NCBI GenBank assembly: GCA_024663395.1
Contig: JANFAH010000103.1
Location: forward strand, 62,001 to 126,000
Length of the DNA: 64,000 nt
Direction of reading: 5' to 3'
DNA from: Pisolithus tinctorius
Lineage: Eukaryota; Basidiomycota; Agaricomycetes; Boletales; Pisolithaceae
A model generated the notes under the pieces. The model saw only the letters and a list, made by a program, of their open reading frames with translations, was not told the DNA's origin and did no database searches. The translations under genes and the position numbers were made by a program. Shown here piece by piece: positions 42,580 through 54,561 of this stretch; positions within the stretch are counted from its first letter, which is position 1, and every line of letters starts with the position of its first letter.

Positions 42580-43256
42580 TGTAGGGAATCTGCATTCCCT
42601 GGATGTGTAAGCCCCTATCATTGACCATTCCATGACTACCATTACATCCCCTCACTGCTCACATCCACCACTGTTCATGCACTGCCTTCCCACCTACCTT
42701 GCTACCTTCCCACGCCCTTGCTCCCTCTCACACAATGCTACACCCACAGCTGCTGTGCTCTGGTTGCTTCTTTTCCCTTGGACTCTTTCTTTTACCATGG
42801 TCTCTGTTCCTTTTGCACTAGTAGTATACCCTCAGCCTCTGTTCTGGCCTGTCTTGTGTGTATGCACTGTCATGTGCCTTTTTCCTTACTTGTGCTCTGT
42901 CTTACTTAGGTTCTGGGTTTGCCTGGACTATAAAGCCCTGTACTTAGGTACAGAATGATACCTTTTGGCACTCAGAAGGTCACCACAAGTTTCTTTTCCA
43001 CTTTGTCTACACTGCATGTTTTGCATACCACTGCACACAAACTATGCACACTGCTTGCACTGCTTGCATCACCAGTACTACTCCACAGACCACACTGTGC
43101 ACATCACAAATCGCTACTGCTACAAAGTGCTGGGTCTCACCTTCTAGTCTTGGAAGTCCAGAGTCCCTTGGGATGAGCAATTCATTCCCTTCAATTTTAT
43201 TGTTGTTATCTAAGCCATCTAGCTTGTATTATACAGCTACTTGGACTTTTCCTACA
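42580..43256 (+). repeat. 5' LTR of H (677 bp)
   Basis: The ends are TGTAGG...CCTACA. The start forms a short palindrome AGGGAAT-CTGC-ATTCCCT. A candidate primer-binding site ACTGGAGCCCACC follows. The partner at 55820 matches its first 295 bp. Confidence 0.85.
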
Positions 43257-43268
43257 ACTGGAGCCCAC

Positions 43269-45180
43269 CATGAGGGATTCTGCTGTTGCTTCCAGAAGGT
43301 TGCTCAGGCACACTTCTGAATGCACCAAACTAGAAAATTTATGCCTGCACTTTCACAACCTCAACCTGTCAGAAGGCTCTGACCTCTTCTGCCCTGTTTC
43401 ACCCATAACATCAGATCACATGCAATTACCTGCTGACATTCCATGGGTACTACCCATGATCACTCCTCCTGATATATCAGCAGATCGGATATCCATTGTG
43501 CTGGATCACCTGGATCTCACTGCCCCTGATTTTCCTGGTGGCTTTATCCACTCGACTCCCTGAAGACCTGAAACCCCACCATCACCTTTAACACCCATCA
43601 CATCATCTGATTCATCATCACAGACACCCTCTTTTTCCCATCTCTTTGACACCTCTGAATCTATACCCAGACTCTCAGTTCCATCCACCACCCTGCCACA
43701 ACCACTCACTCAGTCACAGACCACCCATCAGCCAATGAGTAACCCGCTGTAGGGAATGAGTTCAAGTTCCCTAGGAGAAGCAGTCTGGGTCATGAGTTCA
43801 GGGGTGGAGAGTTTTCTTTTGTTTTATTTCCTTCTTTTGTTTTTTTTGCATTGTACCACTGGACTTAGTGGCGAGCAGCCACATTGCTGACTAAGCATGT
43901 GCACTGTGTTTGCATGAGTTCAGTTTACCATAACAACCAGTACATGTCACAGGCCCTCAGTAGCAGGGTGATTTCATCTCGCATTTTGGCGAGTTTTCGA
44001 AGTTAGATTTATTACTTTGGGGAGTACCCAAAGTGCCAGGAGGACTGGCAAGAGATATTGGTCAGGCAGAGCTAAGTATCCTTTTACAGTTCGCATTTTT
44101 CACCCTTTTACTACACTTCATTTCTCCAAAACAGGACCTCCCTTTTGGGTCGAGCACAAATCTTGCCCATCACTGACATTTACTAATTCTAGGTATATCA
44201 TTTTACCAATTCCTACACTGCCAGCACTTCTGCCAGTCTGCTCACACACTATACCAACCACTCCACATCTGCAACCAATACCCATTCCACCTGTTACCAA
44301 CCTGGCACTGCCACCACAGGTTAACCCACCAATGGCTAATCCTCAGTTTCAGATGCTGCTCCATGGTACACAAAACTCACCTAAATTTAGCAGAGATTCC
44401 CCTGCACAGCTTCTGCACTACCTCAAAGACATTGACTTCCTTGGTACTCTTGCTGCTCTGGATGACCATGGGAAGATCAGAGCTGCAATCTGCTATCCTG
44501 ACCTTGAAGAAGCCGAGGTCTGGCAAACACTTCTGGAAGCTGCACCCACAGCTGATGACTGGGATGCCTTCATAGTCACTGTTAAGGGCTTGTACCCTGG
44601 CTGTGAAGGTGATGACCACTACTGCCATGCAGACTTGCAGTACCTCATTGAAGAATATCAGTCCAAGCCTATGCAAAACCAGGATGACCTTGGAGAATAC
44701 CAGTGGAAATTCACTAAGATTTCCACCCTCCTCATTAAAACTAAAAAGCTAGCAGAGACAGAACAGGACTCCATGTTCCTTAACAGCTTCCTGAGGGCCA
44801 TCACAGATCGTATTCATCATTGACTGTCCATAGTCTGCACTGACCTCCACCCAGATGACCCATACCCACTTGCAGAAGTTGTTAAAGCTGCCAAGTTCCT
44901 CCTGATGGGATCTGCCCTACATAGCATGGTACTGACAATGGCTATCACAGCCTTGCCAGCTTACATGCTGCAATTGCTGCCTGCTGGCACTGTTGTTAAA
45001 CAAGAGTACAACCTCCAGATGCAGCACCCACTGCAGCAGTGCAGACCCAGCTGTGGTTTCTGTGCAGACCCCAACCACTGGACAAGGATGTGCACACTTG
45101 TTGAAGTTTATATCCACACCAGTAAGATCACAAGGAGTACAGACAACTGTCTCTATCTTGTGGACAGAAGCTGAATCCCA
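43269..45180 (+). pseudogene. gag: Gag of Gypsy H, split by solo LTR K
   Basis: It starts at ATG 43269 (MRDSAVASRR), just after the primer-binding site, and continues as a Ser/Pro/Thr-rich N-terminus with a TGA at 43561-43563. After LTR K it continues in frame into LPVCSHTIPTTP and the capsid-like domain (KFSRDSPAQLLHYLKDIDFL, DDWDAFIVTVKGLYPG, EYQWKFTKISTLL). A TGA at 44821 falls where Arg is expected. The zinc knuckle CGFCADPNHWTRMC is at 45052-45093. The frame then degrades. Confidence 0.82.
43748..44217 (+). repeat. Solo LTR K (470 bp) in H gag
   Basis: The ends are TGTAGGGAATG...AATTCCTACA. The flanks are CCGC (43744-43747) and CTGC (44218-44221), a 4-bp duplication differing by one CpG transition. 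Removing it restores SNPPALLPVCS in frame. It shares with LTR H and the 56115 LTR the TGTAGGGAA start with a nearby TTCCCT. Confidence 0.8.
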
Positions 45181-45760
45181 TGCTTCCCTGAATGTAACTC
45201 ACTGAGAGAGGCTGTTGACCACATCATGGCTGACAGAGACCAGGCCAGTGTGCATGCTGTGACCCCTGCTGCTCTGTGCAACACAACTGTGCAAGGCACC
45301 ACTAATCTATTCTGCATTGCTCACCCCAAGGTCGACATGCAGTTAGAAATCCAGCCTTCTGCATTTTTAAACACCATCCAAGATGTCAATGAGCCTGTCA
45401 CAGACTTAGCCAACCCCAACTTCCAAGCATATGTTGCACAAGTTTGGGCTACCTACCAAGTGGATAAAGGTAACAAGGGAGCAGTTGTTCCCTGCAGAAA
45501 GAAAGCCCACTTTGACAGGGTTGAAATTACAGCATGACCCACAGCATGTCCTGCCAACCCTCCATGAGTCAATCCTTGCACAGCCACTGTCAAAGAGGAA
45601 ATCATTTCCCCTGGCATTCAAAGTTCACATGCTGCTCACCAGGCATCTGAGCCCTCTGCACCTGCACCAACTGCCACTGCTGCAAAACCATATGTTCCTC
45701 TGACTAATCCCATTCCAGCAGCCATGTGCAAGGATCCCACACCTGCAGAAGCTGTCCTGT

Positions 45761-47574
45761 TGTGAGTCAAAGTGTGGTTCAGTGGTGGAAACCAACCAAA
45801 ACCAACACAAAAGACAATGAAAGCAAGTGGTGGTGTGCCTATGCAGTACCTAGATGGTAGAACCTGTTGTCTGGGAGGGTTTTTGCAAGCTACAACACTC
45901 AAAGATGAGTGCTGAGGGTTGGGGGTGCTCCTGACAAAGAGGGAGCAAGAATGTGATAGAATGTGATAGGGTAGACTGCTGTCAGCCTACAGAAGGATGG
46001 ATGGCAACTTAATTTGATGTTTCTGAGCTGCACTGAGCTCAGGGAGGACTTGGAGTGAAGTAGATTGATGATAGACAATGATAAGCAAAGTAGACAATAG
46101 CTAGACCCTTAATAAAGTCTCAACTATCAAAGCTGCTGAATGATTTACTGAGTGATGATAAAATGCGAGCAAGAGGGGCTCTCTGACATCTTCTTCCTAT
46201 TCAGCTATCTAAGTACAGTGATTTATATACAGTACAGGGGCATTGCCTATGGAAAACAAGGTGCAAACACTTGGTAAGTGATTGGTAACTGATGAGTAAG
46301 GAATGTAAGCAGTGGGTAATCATCTTAGAAAGCATTGGTGAGCATTGGTAAGGATAAGTAAGCCAAAAAGCGAAGAATCAGTAAGCAAGGCCAAAAGATT
46401 GGTAAGTATTGGCAATAGGTGAGTCAAAGACAGTCAGAATGTCAAAGTATGAGTCAAGTAAGGTCAGAAACTGGGAAAGCACACTGGAATCACATTAGGG
46501 GGAGGCTGTGCATGTCACATCTTGAAGAGATCACCTCTGGGCCAAAGTGGGATGACAGAGAGGCAGCACTGATCTGATGCTGATATAGTACATCCAAAAG
46601 CAGACAGGGTGAGTCAGATGTCAACAGGGGTCAAGCTTTGGGGGTCTGTGGGGTGACAGGAGCATAAGGGATTGCAACTTTCCCCCCTTAGCTGTCCTCT
46701 CAGTGAAGCAAGTAAAAACTTCATGAATGAGGCTCTGTTGGAGGAGAGGATGAAGGGGGAGCGTCTTCTGCTGTATCTTGCAATAAGGAGGCAAGATGTG
46801 CATCATACTCATCATGGATGTGATCAGGGAGAGTGGAGAACAGTAGATTATACTGTAGCTGTTGCAATTTTGGAAGAATGATGGATGAGACTGGTATGAA
46901 GATGTTGCAGGGAGCAGGGAGGAAGGATCCATATGCTTCTTGGACTGGAGAGACTGAAATGACCACATAAGACCCCTCCAAGTGAATGACAGACCTGAGG
47001 CAACCAAAGAACATCCTCCTAGAGGTCATACTGACAAAAAGAACACACTGTCCAAGCTGGATGGGCTGAGAGGGGGCAGATGAGGATGGGATGTACCAGG
47101 ACACTTCAGGATGGAAGCTAGTAGGAACTCCTGGTAGATATATGTAGCCATGGTCCCTAGCAAAGGGGACAAGCAAAATGATTGATGTGGAGGTGGCCAT
47201 ATCAGAAGAATTAGCAAAATGAGTGTCTTTTGGAGGGAGTGCTGTAGAAATGTGTGGAGTGTGCAAATCCTTTCCAATTTTGGAAGGTAGGATCACATGG
47301 CTGAGCACTATAAGCAAGTGTGGGAATGGTGTCAGTATCTGCAGAATTGGTGGAGATATGTCAAAAACTGGAATGTTGTACATGGGCACTTAAGAATTTT
47401 TATTGGCACTTAACTTGCTTCCTTCCTTTTTCCTTGGCATTGACAATTCATTCTTGTGCAAGGGATGACTGCCAACATTTCTGGCTGTCCTTCTTCACAT
47501 GAGGGCTATGGTCTTCATCTCCATTCATCAGCTGCATCCATGTCCACCTCACCAAACACCTTTGGTGTGTGACA
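45761..47574 (-). mobile_element. Element E2: 1.81-kb solo-LTR-like element with an ORF
   Basis: The ends are TGTGAGTC...GTGTGACA and the perfect 4-bp duplication is CTGT (45757-45760 and 47575-47578). The minus-strand ORF 47389-46721 is intact, followed by a TATATAAATC box near 46220. Removing E2 restores the H reading frame, AEAVL-SQTPYP. Confidence 0.82.
46721..47389 (-). CDS. Unknown 222-residue protein of element E2
   Basis: The frame is uninterrupted from MPMYNIPVFDIS to PPTEPHS. It has a central conserved block (GYIYLPGVPTSF, VLFVSMTSRRMFFGCLRSV, YVVISVSPVQEAYGSF, FIPVSSIILP) and an acidic/Pro-rich tail with DHIHDEYDAHLASLLQD. No signal peptide or known motif is evident. It lies upstream of the element's TATA box, in the same strand sense. 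The counterpart in E1 shows the same protein with breaks, and E3 keeps only the 3' part. Conservation between old copies suggests past selection; the function is unknown. Confidence 0.55.
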   Translation of the reverse strand: MPMYNIPVFDISPPILQILTPFPHLLIVLSHVILPSKIGKDLHTPHISTALPPKDTHFANSSDMATSTSIILLVPFARDHGYIYLPGVPTSFHPEVSWYIPSSSAPSQPIQLGQCVLFVSMTSRRMFFGCLRSVIHLEGSYVVISVSPVQEAYGSFLPAPCNIFIPVSSIILPKLQQLQYNLLFSTLPDHIHDEYDAHLASLLQDTAEDAPPSSSPPTEPHS

Positions 47575-48369
47575 CTGTCACAAACACCATACCCAGCAGC
47601 TTGCAATCAGAACCAGTATTGTTACTCATTCCCTCTCAAAGATGAAGCTGCACCCAAACATATCATGGAGTGCATACTCAAAACCAGCATTGCCTTGCCT
47701 GTCAAGGAACTATTTGCAGTAGCCCCTGAGTTTTGCAAACAGTTCAGGGACATCACCATGGCGAAATGCATCACCACCAATGAGATTGAGGTAGTTTGTA
47801 GCAATGATGATGAGGGAGTACATATAAATGAATTGACCAGTTGTGACCCTCAACAAACCATGTGCGAATACAGAGACTGTGTCATCCACAGCAACGATGG
47901 TTCCATTGTGGCTCACCACACTCTGCTGCTCCACTGCATCAAAGCCAAGGTCCCCAGGACCAACATCATGATCAACTGCATACTGGATTCCAGTTTGGAA
48001 ATCATTGCTATGCCTAGGCACATCTGGGAAAAGATTGGGCTGCCATTGTGCAGTGACTATGACCTCTGCTAACGTGTCTAAAGACACTACTGTAGGCATT
48101 CTAGAGAACCTGAAACTTGAATTTGGAGCCAGACCAGTCATGCTCCAGGTCCAAGTAATTGAACACACCAACTTTGACATGCTTCTCAGGCACCTGTTCA
48201 TCTGCCTTATGAGCATGGTAACAAATGACTATCCTGACAGTGGACAGCAGATCACTCTCTGTGACCCAAATGATGGCTGTGAGTATGCTCTGTCCACATG
48301 CCTGTGGCATGAGGGCTGTCTGTGCTGTAAGTGCAGCAAGCACTGCCATAGTCACCAGAGTATTGTTGA

Positions 48370-49761
48370 ATGGGGTTTTTGAGTATTGATGATCCACCAA
48401 ATGGTCAGGGAGAGCCTACTAAGATGTCCTGTTTCCTATTCAGCTGCTGTTATCTGTTCCTCAGTCCCACAGTTTCTTCCCTAGCCTTCACCTCAACAAA
48501 CTTCCCTTCACCTGTGGCACTCATACTGTGGAACATACCCACTGGAATACCCTCACCTGCTTTCACTTTCCTCTCCTCCACTCAGACAATACTAAACCCC
48601 TCTGCTATAGCCACTTTCAACAGCATTTACCAGCTAGATCCTGCAGTTTGCACTCTTGTTTACAAGCCAGTTGCCAAGAAGGTTTGGATGGTACCTGCCC
48701 TGATGGCAGAAGAATGCCATATCATGCACAGCCTGCCTGATGATCCACTTGCTGGTCTCCAACCACTTCCAACACATCCACCAGACTTCACTCCAGGCAT
48801 CTGCTTCACTGCTGAACAGGCTGCAGAGCTCAATCTCAACCCTGCAGACTGGCTTTGGCCAGAAGAACTCAAACTTGTGACTTGGCTCATCTCGGTCCAT
48901 GAGCCTGCATTTGCTTGGGACATTACAGAGCACAGACACCTAGATGAATGCTATTTCCCACCTGTAAAGATCCCCATGATCCTGCACATGCCTTGGGTCC
49001 AATGCAATATCCCTATTCTGAGCACAATACATGCCCAAGTCATAGACATGATTAAAGATTGCATCAAGTCCAGCATGTATGAACCTTCTACAGCAGCTTA
49101 CCACTCCTGCTGGTTCTGCATAGTAAAGAAAGATGGAAAGTCTCTTTGCCTTGTGCATGACTTACAGCCCCTAAATGCAGTGACCATCCATGACATGTCC
49201 ATCCCACCCTTCATAGAATGTCTTGCAGAATCCTTTGCTGGATATGCAGTGTATGTGATGATGGACCTCTACTCTGGGTATGACCAGCACACACTTCACG
49301 TCGATTCCTGTGACCTCACCACCTTCAGTACCCTGCATGGACCACATCAGCTTACTACTCTGCCACAAGGTCATGTGAATGCAGTCCAGGTATACCAGGG
49401 AGATACTGCATTTGTGCTTCAGGATGAGATCCTGCATCATACCTTGCCTTTCATAGATGATGTCCCCATAAAATCTGAGACCACCTGCTATCAGTGTGTG
49501 GACAGTTCCTATGAGACCATCCCAGAGAACCCTGGGATCCAGAAGTTCATCTGGAATCACTGTATAGTCATTAACTGCATCCTTCAGCATTTGCAGAACA
49601 TTGGAGCCACTGTCTCAGCAAAGAAGTTCATGCTAGCCACTCCATCCACTGTGATTGTTGGCCACAAGTGCACCTTTGAGGGTTGCATTCCTGAGGAAAG
49701 CAAGGTACAGAAGATCCATGACTGGCCTGAGTGCTGCAACCTGACACAGGTTCATGGTTTC
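48370..49761 (+). pseudogene. pol: Gypsy H reverse transcriptase (uninterrupted frame up to LTR D2)
   Basis: It reads VYKPVAKKVWMVPALM, WPEELKLVTWLISVHEPAFAW, the RT core YFPPVKIPMILHMPWVQCNIPI, WFCIVKKDGKSLCLVHDLQPLNAVTI, DLYSGYDQHTL and TTLPQGHVNAVQV. The catalytic motif is FIDD at 49450-49461 instead of YxDD, which I believe is usual for this lineage. The thumb HKCTFEGCIPEESKVQKIHDWP runs into QVHGF, where LTR D2 sits. The frame stays open over about 460 codons despite CpG loss. Confidence 0.85.
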
Positions 49762-50576
49762 TGTCAAAGTCGGACAACACCCCTGGCTCCTTCTTAGGGC
49801 GGAGTTGGAGCGGGTTGGGCTGCGGAGTACAGCGGTCAAAGTCCGAAGCGAATCCGACCACTGGGTGGCGAGATATTTGATGAACAGTGAGCGGAGGGGT
49901 ATGAAGGAAAGTCTCGGAGGCTGAGGTCGGAGTCGGAGTCGGAGGTCAGAGGTTGGAGGTCGGATGAGAGGGCGTTGGGTTCAGCTAGTGCGCTGCCCCC
50001 TTGCGTGAGCTCAGCCCTCGTATTTCAGAGGTGGAGCAGACTCAGAGGAAGTGGAGACGAAACTCCGGAGGGGACTGAGAGGGAGTCGAAGGTGGGGACT
50101 TTATTTGATATTCGTACTGATTACATCGGAGTACTACGTGGCCTTATATACGATGTAGGTCAAGGGCGGTGCAGTACGGAATGTAAACCAATAAGTGTAT
50201 AGTGGGTTAGAGTCCTTCCGACACAAGGGATAGAGGGTAGGGATGACGGGGACCTTAACTGAGACAAAGAAACTACTACAATGAGGATGAGAGGGTAAAT
50301 ACCGAAGGAGCGGAAGAATGGAGAAAACCGACACGAGGGCGGAACCCTATCTAGAATGCAGGGCCGCAAGTCCGACAGCCCACGTGACCAACCTTAGGGC
50401 GGAGTTGAGCGGAGTTGGTCAGAACATGGACAGGGGACCTCGGAGAGGTGTGGAGATGTGTCGGGAGGGTCAGAGGAGCGCGGGAACACGTCGGAGGAGG
50501 GTGGAGAAGCGCAGGAACATGTCGGAAGAGGGCAGAGTAGGTGTTAGGGGCTTACGCTGGTGTCATGGTCATGACA
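49762..50576 (-). repeat. Solo LTR D2 (815 bp) in H RT
   Basis: The duplication GTTTC is at 49757-49761 and 50577-50581. Excision joins VHGF to LGVCSVLHIFIKDFAKI. It is CpG-rich, unlike the surrounding H sequence, and differs from the copy at 24526 largely by CpG transitions. Confidence 0.93.
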
Positions 50577-50581
50577 GTTTC

Positions 50582-51626
50582 CTTGGTGTCTGCAGTGTGC
50601 TCCACATCTTCATCAAGGACTTTGCCAAGATCACATGGAAAGACATACCATTCACATGGGACAAGCTGCAATGCACTGCCATGCAACAACTCAAGGACGA
50701 AATCGTAAAGTCCCCCACACTCCAAAGGATTGACTATGAGTGCAGTTGTGAAGTAATCTTAGCTGTTGACACTTTGGTCATTGCAGTTGGCTACATCCTT
50801 TATCAGCTTGGCAAAGATGGAAAATGATACCCTAGTTGCTTTGGATCCATCACCCTCAACGAAGTGGAAAGCCATTACTCCCAGGCAAGCTTGAGTTGTC
50901 CTCTTCTGCATGTTGCACATGGTACATGTATACATCTTCAGTCTCACTAACTTTACTGTGGAGGTAGATGCGAAGTATATTAAGCACATGATAAATAACC
51001 CAGATCTGCAGCCTAATGTGATGATCAATTGCTGGATTGCTGGCATCCTCCTCTTTTCATTCAAACTTGTGCACATTCCTGCAGATAGGCATGCCAGCCC
51101 TGATGGTTTGTCCCATTGCCTGTGGTCAGAACTTGACCTGCCTGAGGATGATGACCATGAGGATTGGCTAGACCATTTTTACTCTTTCTCTACAGAGGCT
51201 GTCAATGACTGCCCACCTCCTATGTCCCTTTCCAATCAAGATCATCATTCCTTACCACCACCCACTTACCATTGGGTGAGCCTCCTGCTGCCTGCATCCT
51301 TCTATTTCACACTCTCTGTGACTGCCCATGCTGACAACCCTTCCAATACCCCTGATGACCCTGCCATTCTGCAGTCCACAAAAGCTCAGGCACACAAGGC
51401 AAAGATAGAAATGATCTGTGCATTCCTTGTGACCTGTGAGTGACCTCCTGACCTTACTGATGTGCAGTACTTGTCTTTCTTTAATTTGGCCAGCTGCTTC
51501 TTCCTCCTAGATGGCAACTTATGGCATAGGGAACCACACAGATGGCACCAGTTAGTCATTGACAAGTCCAAGTGGTATCATCTCATCAAAGAAGCACACA
51601 ACAACCTCAGACACAAAGGTATCTTC
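50582..51626 (+). pseudogene. pol: Gypsy H RNase H and integrase N-terminus
   Basis: It contains FIKDFAKITWKDIPFTW, the RNase H start EVILAVDTLVIAVGYILYQ, a TGA at 50825, FTVEVDAKYIKHMINNPDLQPN and LVHIPADRHASPDGLSHCLW. A variable linker follows, then a TGA at 51441 and the integrase N-terminal H part (HLIKEAHNNLRHKG). It is interrupted at 51627 by LTR D. Confidence 0.82.
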
Positions 51627-52360
51627 TGTCATAACCATGCATTCACTCTAAGTCCTTACTCACTCTGCACCCTCTTCTGCTGGTCATTCACTCACTCCGC
51701 ACCAACTCTGCCCAACTTCTGTTGGTTATGAACCATCTCTGCTCTGACTGCTGTTGGACTTGTGTTGCTCTCCTACCAGACCAAGCAGACTGTTCTCTGA
51801 GGGGTCATGTGACTACCTTCAGACTTCTCCCTGACAGTGTGCAGTCAGGTACTCTGCAGCATGTGCACTGCATGGTCCAGCACCTGGACTGTTTCCTTTT
51901 CTGGATGTTCTATGTTACCTGTTTGTATGTCCTCTGTCTACCCTTCATTCATCATCTAGGAAGTTTTACTTGAAAATTTCTGGGTCTCTGTATGTCAGTT
52001 CTGATTCTGGTTACTGTACCTCTGTGGTGGTATCAAAGCATGTATCATACTCTGCCATTCCTTAGTACGAATATCAACTTAGTTCCTACTCCCTCTGTCT
52101 CTGACTTCTGCCTGTCGGAATTATCTCTAACTCTCCATCTGTACTCTCCCTCTGAAATATGAGGGCTGAGATTGTGCAAGGGGGTAGTGCACAAGCTAAA
52201 CCTGATGCCCTCACTCTGCTCTGCCTTTGTCTCAGCAGACTTCGTTCCTGCCAACACTCTGCCAGTTGGAGTTCTGCTTTCTTGTGTCAGACTTGCTTCT
52301 GAACCCTTCTCCAGAGCTTGTCTAGCATTGGAGGTGGTTGGAGTAGGCCTGGGCTTGACA
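51627..52360 (+). repeat. Solo LTR D (734 bp) in H integrase
   Basis: The duplication TCTTC is at 51622-51626 and 52361-52365. It has AGTACGAATATCAACTTAG (about 52065) and GTGCAAGGGGGTAGTGC downstream. Confidence 0.92.
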
Positions 52361-52365
52361 TCTTC

Positions 52366-53516
52366 ACCATCCACACCCACCTTCTCCTCTGCTTTTGGTG
52401 GCCTCTGCTTGTCAAGGATGTGAAGTGGTATGTTTGCACTTGTCATAAATGTCAGATCCACCAGATGCAGAAGCTTCATATCCCTCCCACCATGCCCATG
52501 ATTGGGGGCCTGTTTCATAAAGCTCACATTGACATGATGCTGATGCCCAAGGCTGGTGGCTACTGGTACATAGTACAGGCTTGATACACACTTACCTCAT
52601 ATCCTGAATGGTGCATGCTTTGCACAGAAAATAGTACTGCACTTGCATCCTTCATCTTTGAGGACATGCTATGCCACTGGGGTCCACTCACCAAGATTGT
52701 CACTGACAATGGTCCCACATTCATTCAAGCCTTAGATGCCCTAGCCATGCAATATCATATCCATCACATCCATATCTCTCCTTACAACTCTCAGGCTAAT
52801 GGCATTGTAGAGCATCACCACTATGATGTGCACAAGGCTGTCATGAAGAGCTGTGAGAACGACGACTGCCACTGGCACACTGTTGTGCACTCTGTGTTCT
52901 GGGCTGAGCAAGTCACCATTCTGAAGTCCACAGGCTTATCCCCTTACTTCATGGTGCATGGTGTCAAGCCACTGTTTCCATTTGACCTCACTGAGGCTAC
53001 CTTCCTCTTACCCCTATCCCACAATGATGTGACACTGCTGACTACCACAGAACTGATTGCTTGGCATGCATGCCAGTTACAGAAGTGTCAGGATAACCTA
53101 GACCAGGTCCACAGTAATGTCCTCTGCACACATTTCCAGTCTATCCAGCAGTTCACAGCCACCTTTCAGCACTGCATTAAAGACCATAACTTCACTCCTG
53201 GCACCCTTGTGCTCATTTGCAACTCCCACATAGAGAAAGAACTGAACCAGAAGATGAAGCCACAGTACACTGGTCCCATGGTTGTCCTTTGTTGGACCAC
53301 TGGGGCTTGTACCTGCTGGCTGAGTTGGATGGCTCCATCTCCAGACTCCACTTTGCTGCATTCTGCCTACTTCCCTACCACCCATGGTCTCAAACCTGTG
53401 CAACCATGACTCGCATCACTGGGTCAGATGATGAAGAACTAGATCACCTTCTTGAGGAGGCTGAGGATGACCCCACTGATGATGAGGTAGAGGCTTTTGC
53501 CTTGGACAGCTGACTA
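52366..53516 (+). pseudogene. pol: Gypsy H integrase and pol C-terminus
   Basis: It has the zinc-site cysteines CTCHKCQ, the first catalytic Asp in KAHIDMML, a TGA at 52582, the second in KIVTDNGPTF and Glu in NGIVEHHHYD. The C-terminal module KPQYTGPMVV is followed by a frameshift near 53300 into LAELDGSISRL and an acidic tail (SDDEELDHLLEEAEDD) ending at TGA 53511. That frame stays open after the TGA to 54080, so the original C-terminus may have been longer. Confidence 0.82.
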
Positions 53517-53656
53517 TCCACCCTTTCCAGTATCCACAGTCTCTCCATCGTGCCCTCCCTCTGTACCCTCTTCTCCCATGATACCCATACCTCCTTTGGC
53601 AGCCTCACCTGCCTCTCCATGGCTTCTTCTGCTACCCTCATTCCTTCTCCCATGCT

Positions 53657-53670
53657 GACTGGGGACAGTC
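53657..53670 (+). promoter_or_regulatory. Hairpin motif, first copy
   Basis: GACTG-GGGA-CAGTC is a perfect short stem, nested in GGGGAC...GTCCCC. It is followed by AGCATTCAAAGTCCCC. A related copy with compensating changes lies just before the 3' LTR at 55785. Confidence 0.6.
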
Positions 53671-53697
53671 AGCATTCAAAGTCCCCTGCAGGGGTGA

Positions 53698-54561
53698 CCT
53701 GCATATCACTTGCTTCATCCAATACCAAACATAGTTCATTTCCTTTTATCTGTTTTACCCTGGGTTTTGTCTGGAGACCTCTGTCCCACCCTGAGTTTCA
53801 TCTGGTGATTCTGCTGATAGCTAGTCCTGACTCAAAAAACATAAGAACTGCTGACAAAAAGTCAAAAACCATCCAGAAAAGTAACAAAACACTGAATAAG
53901 TATATAAATAAAACAAAGTCTCTCCTATCTCTCTTACTAGTGTCACTGATGCCATCCTCAGCTGCTCTATACCATGGATACTCACAACTACCCTGCAGTG
54001 CACATTTCCCCTTTGAACACACAGTCAGCGTGCACCCCTTGATCCATTTTCCTTCCAGTTCTTCTTTTGTCTCCTTGTAATTAATACACAAAGACCATCC
54101 CAGTTACCCAATAAACAGTCCCTTTGCTCTCTCTTCAAAATACCATCAAATCCTACCATCAAGATCATTCCACAAGGACTTACTGCTGAGAGCAGTCAAA
54201 AGCCACATGAAGAAGACAAGTTGGGCAGTACCCTGTGCACTCTATGATACCATGGCTGGTCCAACGCCAGTCCTTCACTAAGTGAACACAAGTCATTCAT
54301 GGTTCCTTACATTGCAACCACATGGGATGAGTGAAGATGTGACATTCTCCTGTGCATAAGGTGCAGGGAAGATGGGGTACAAATATGGATGCAGAAATGA
54401 GTGAATATACTATGCAATCAGCTATTCTACCCCCAGCTTTGCCAAGGCCTCTGCCAGCTGCTTGACACAGACCTGCAGATGGAGGTTGGCTGCATGTGCA
54501 GCCATGACCTTGGCCCTTACCAACCTGAGTGCCTGTGACAGACCTGCAGTGGTCTTCTTGT
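53698..54561. other. Non-coding stretch 3' of both H genes
   Basis: It lies between the convergent ends of pol and the antisense gene. It holds an A-rich segment with AAGTATATAAATAAAAC (near 53896-53912), and the minus strand from about 54100 to 54560 has broken open frames. I see no gene or repeat boundary. Confidence 0.5.

Larger units (their letters stand above)
45226..48382 (+). pseudogene. pol: Gypsy H gag-pol linker and protease, split by E2
   Basis: Segment 45226-45760 is a linker (MADRDQASVHAVTPAAL; then PAEAVL after a frameshift) that joins over E2 in frame to SQTPYPAACNQ at 47575. The protease part shows LKDEAAPKHIMECILKTSIALPVKELFAVAP and CILDSSLEIIAMPRHIWEKIGL. The usual DSGS active site is DSSL; TCCAGTTTG would follow from TCCGGTTCG by two CpG transitions. 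A TAA/frameshift at 48072 shifts to the 48005-48382 frame (LEFGARPVMLQVQVIEHTNFDMLL). It cannot be active. Confidence 0.8.

Noticed and set aside
53550..54080. Separate gene after H pol
   Set aside because: It is in the same frame as the pol tail past a TGA that could be a decayed Arg codon. It looks like a continuation or chance open frame, with no start-site support.
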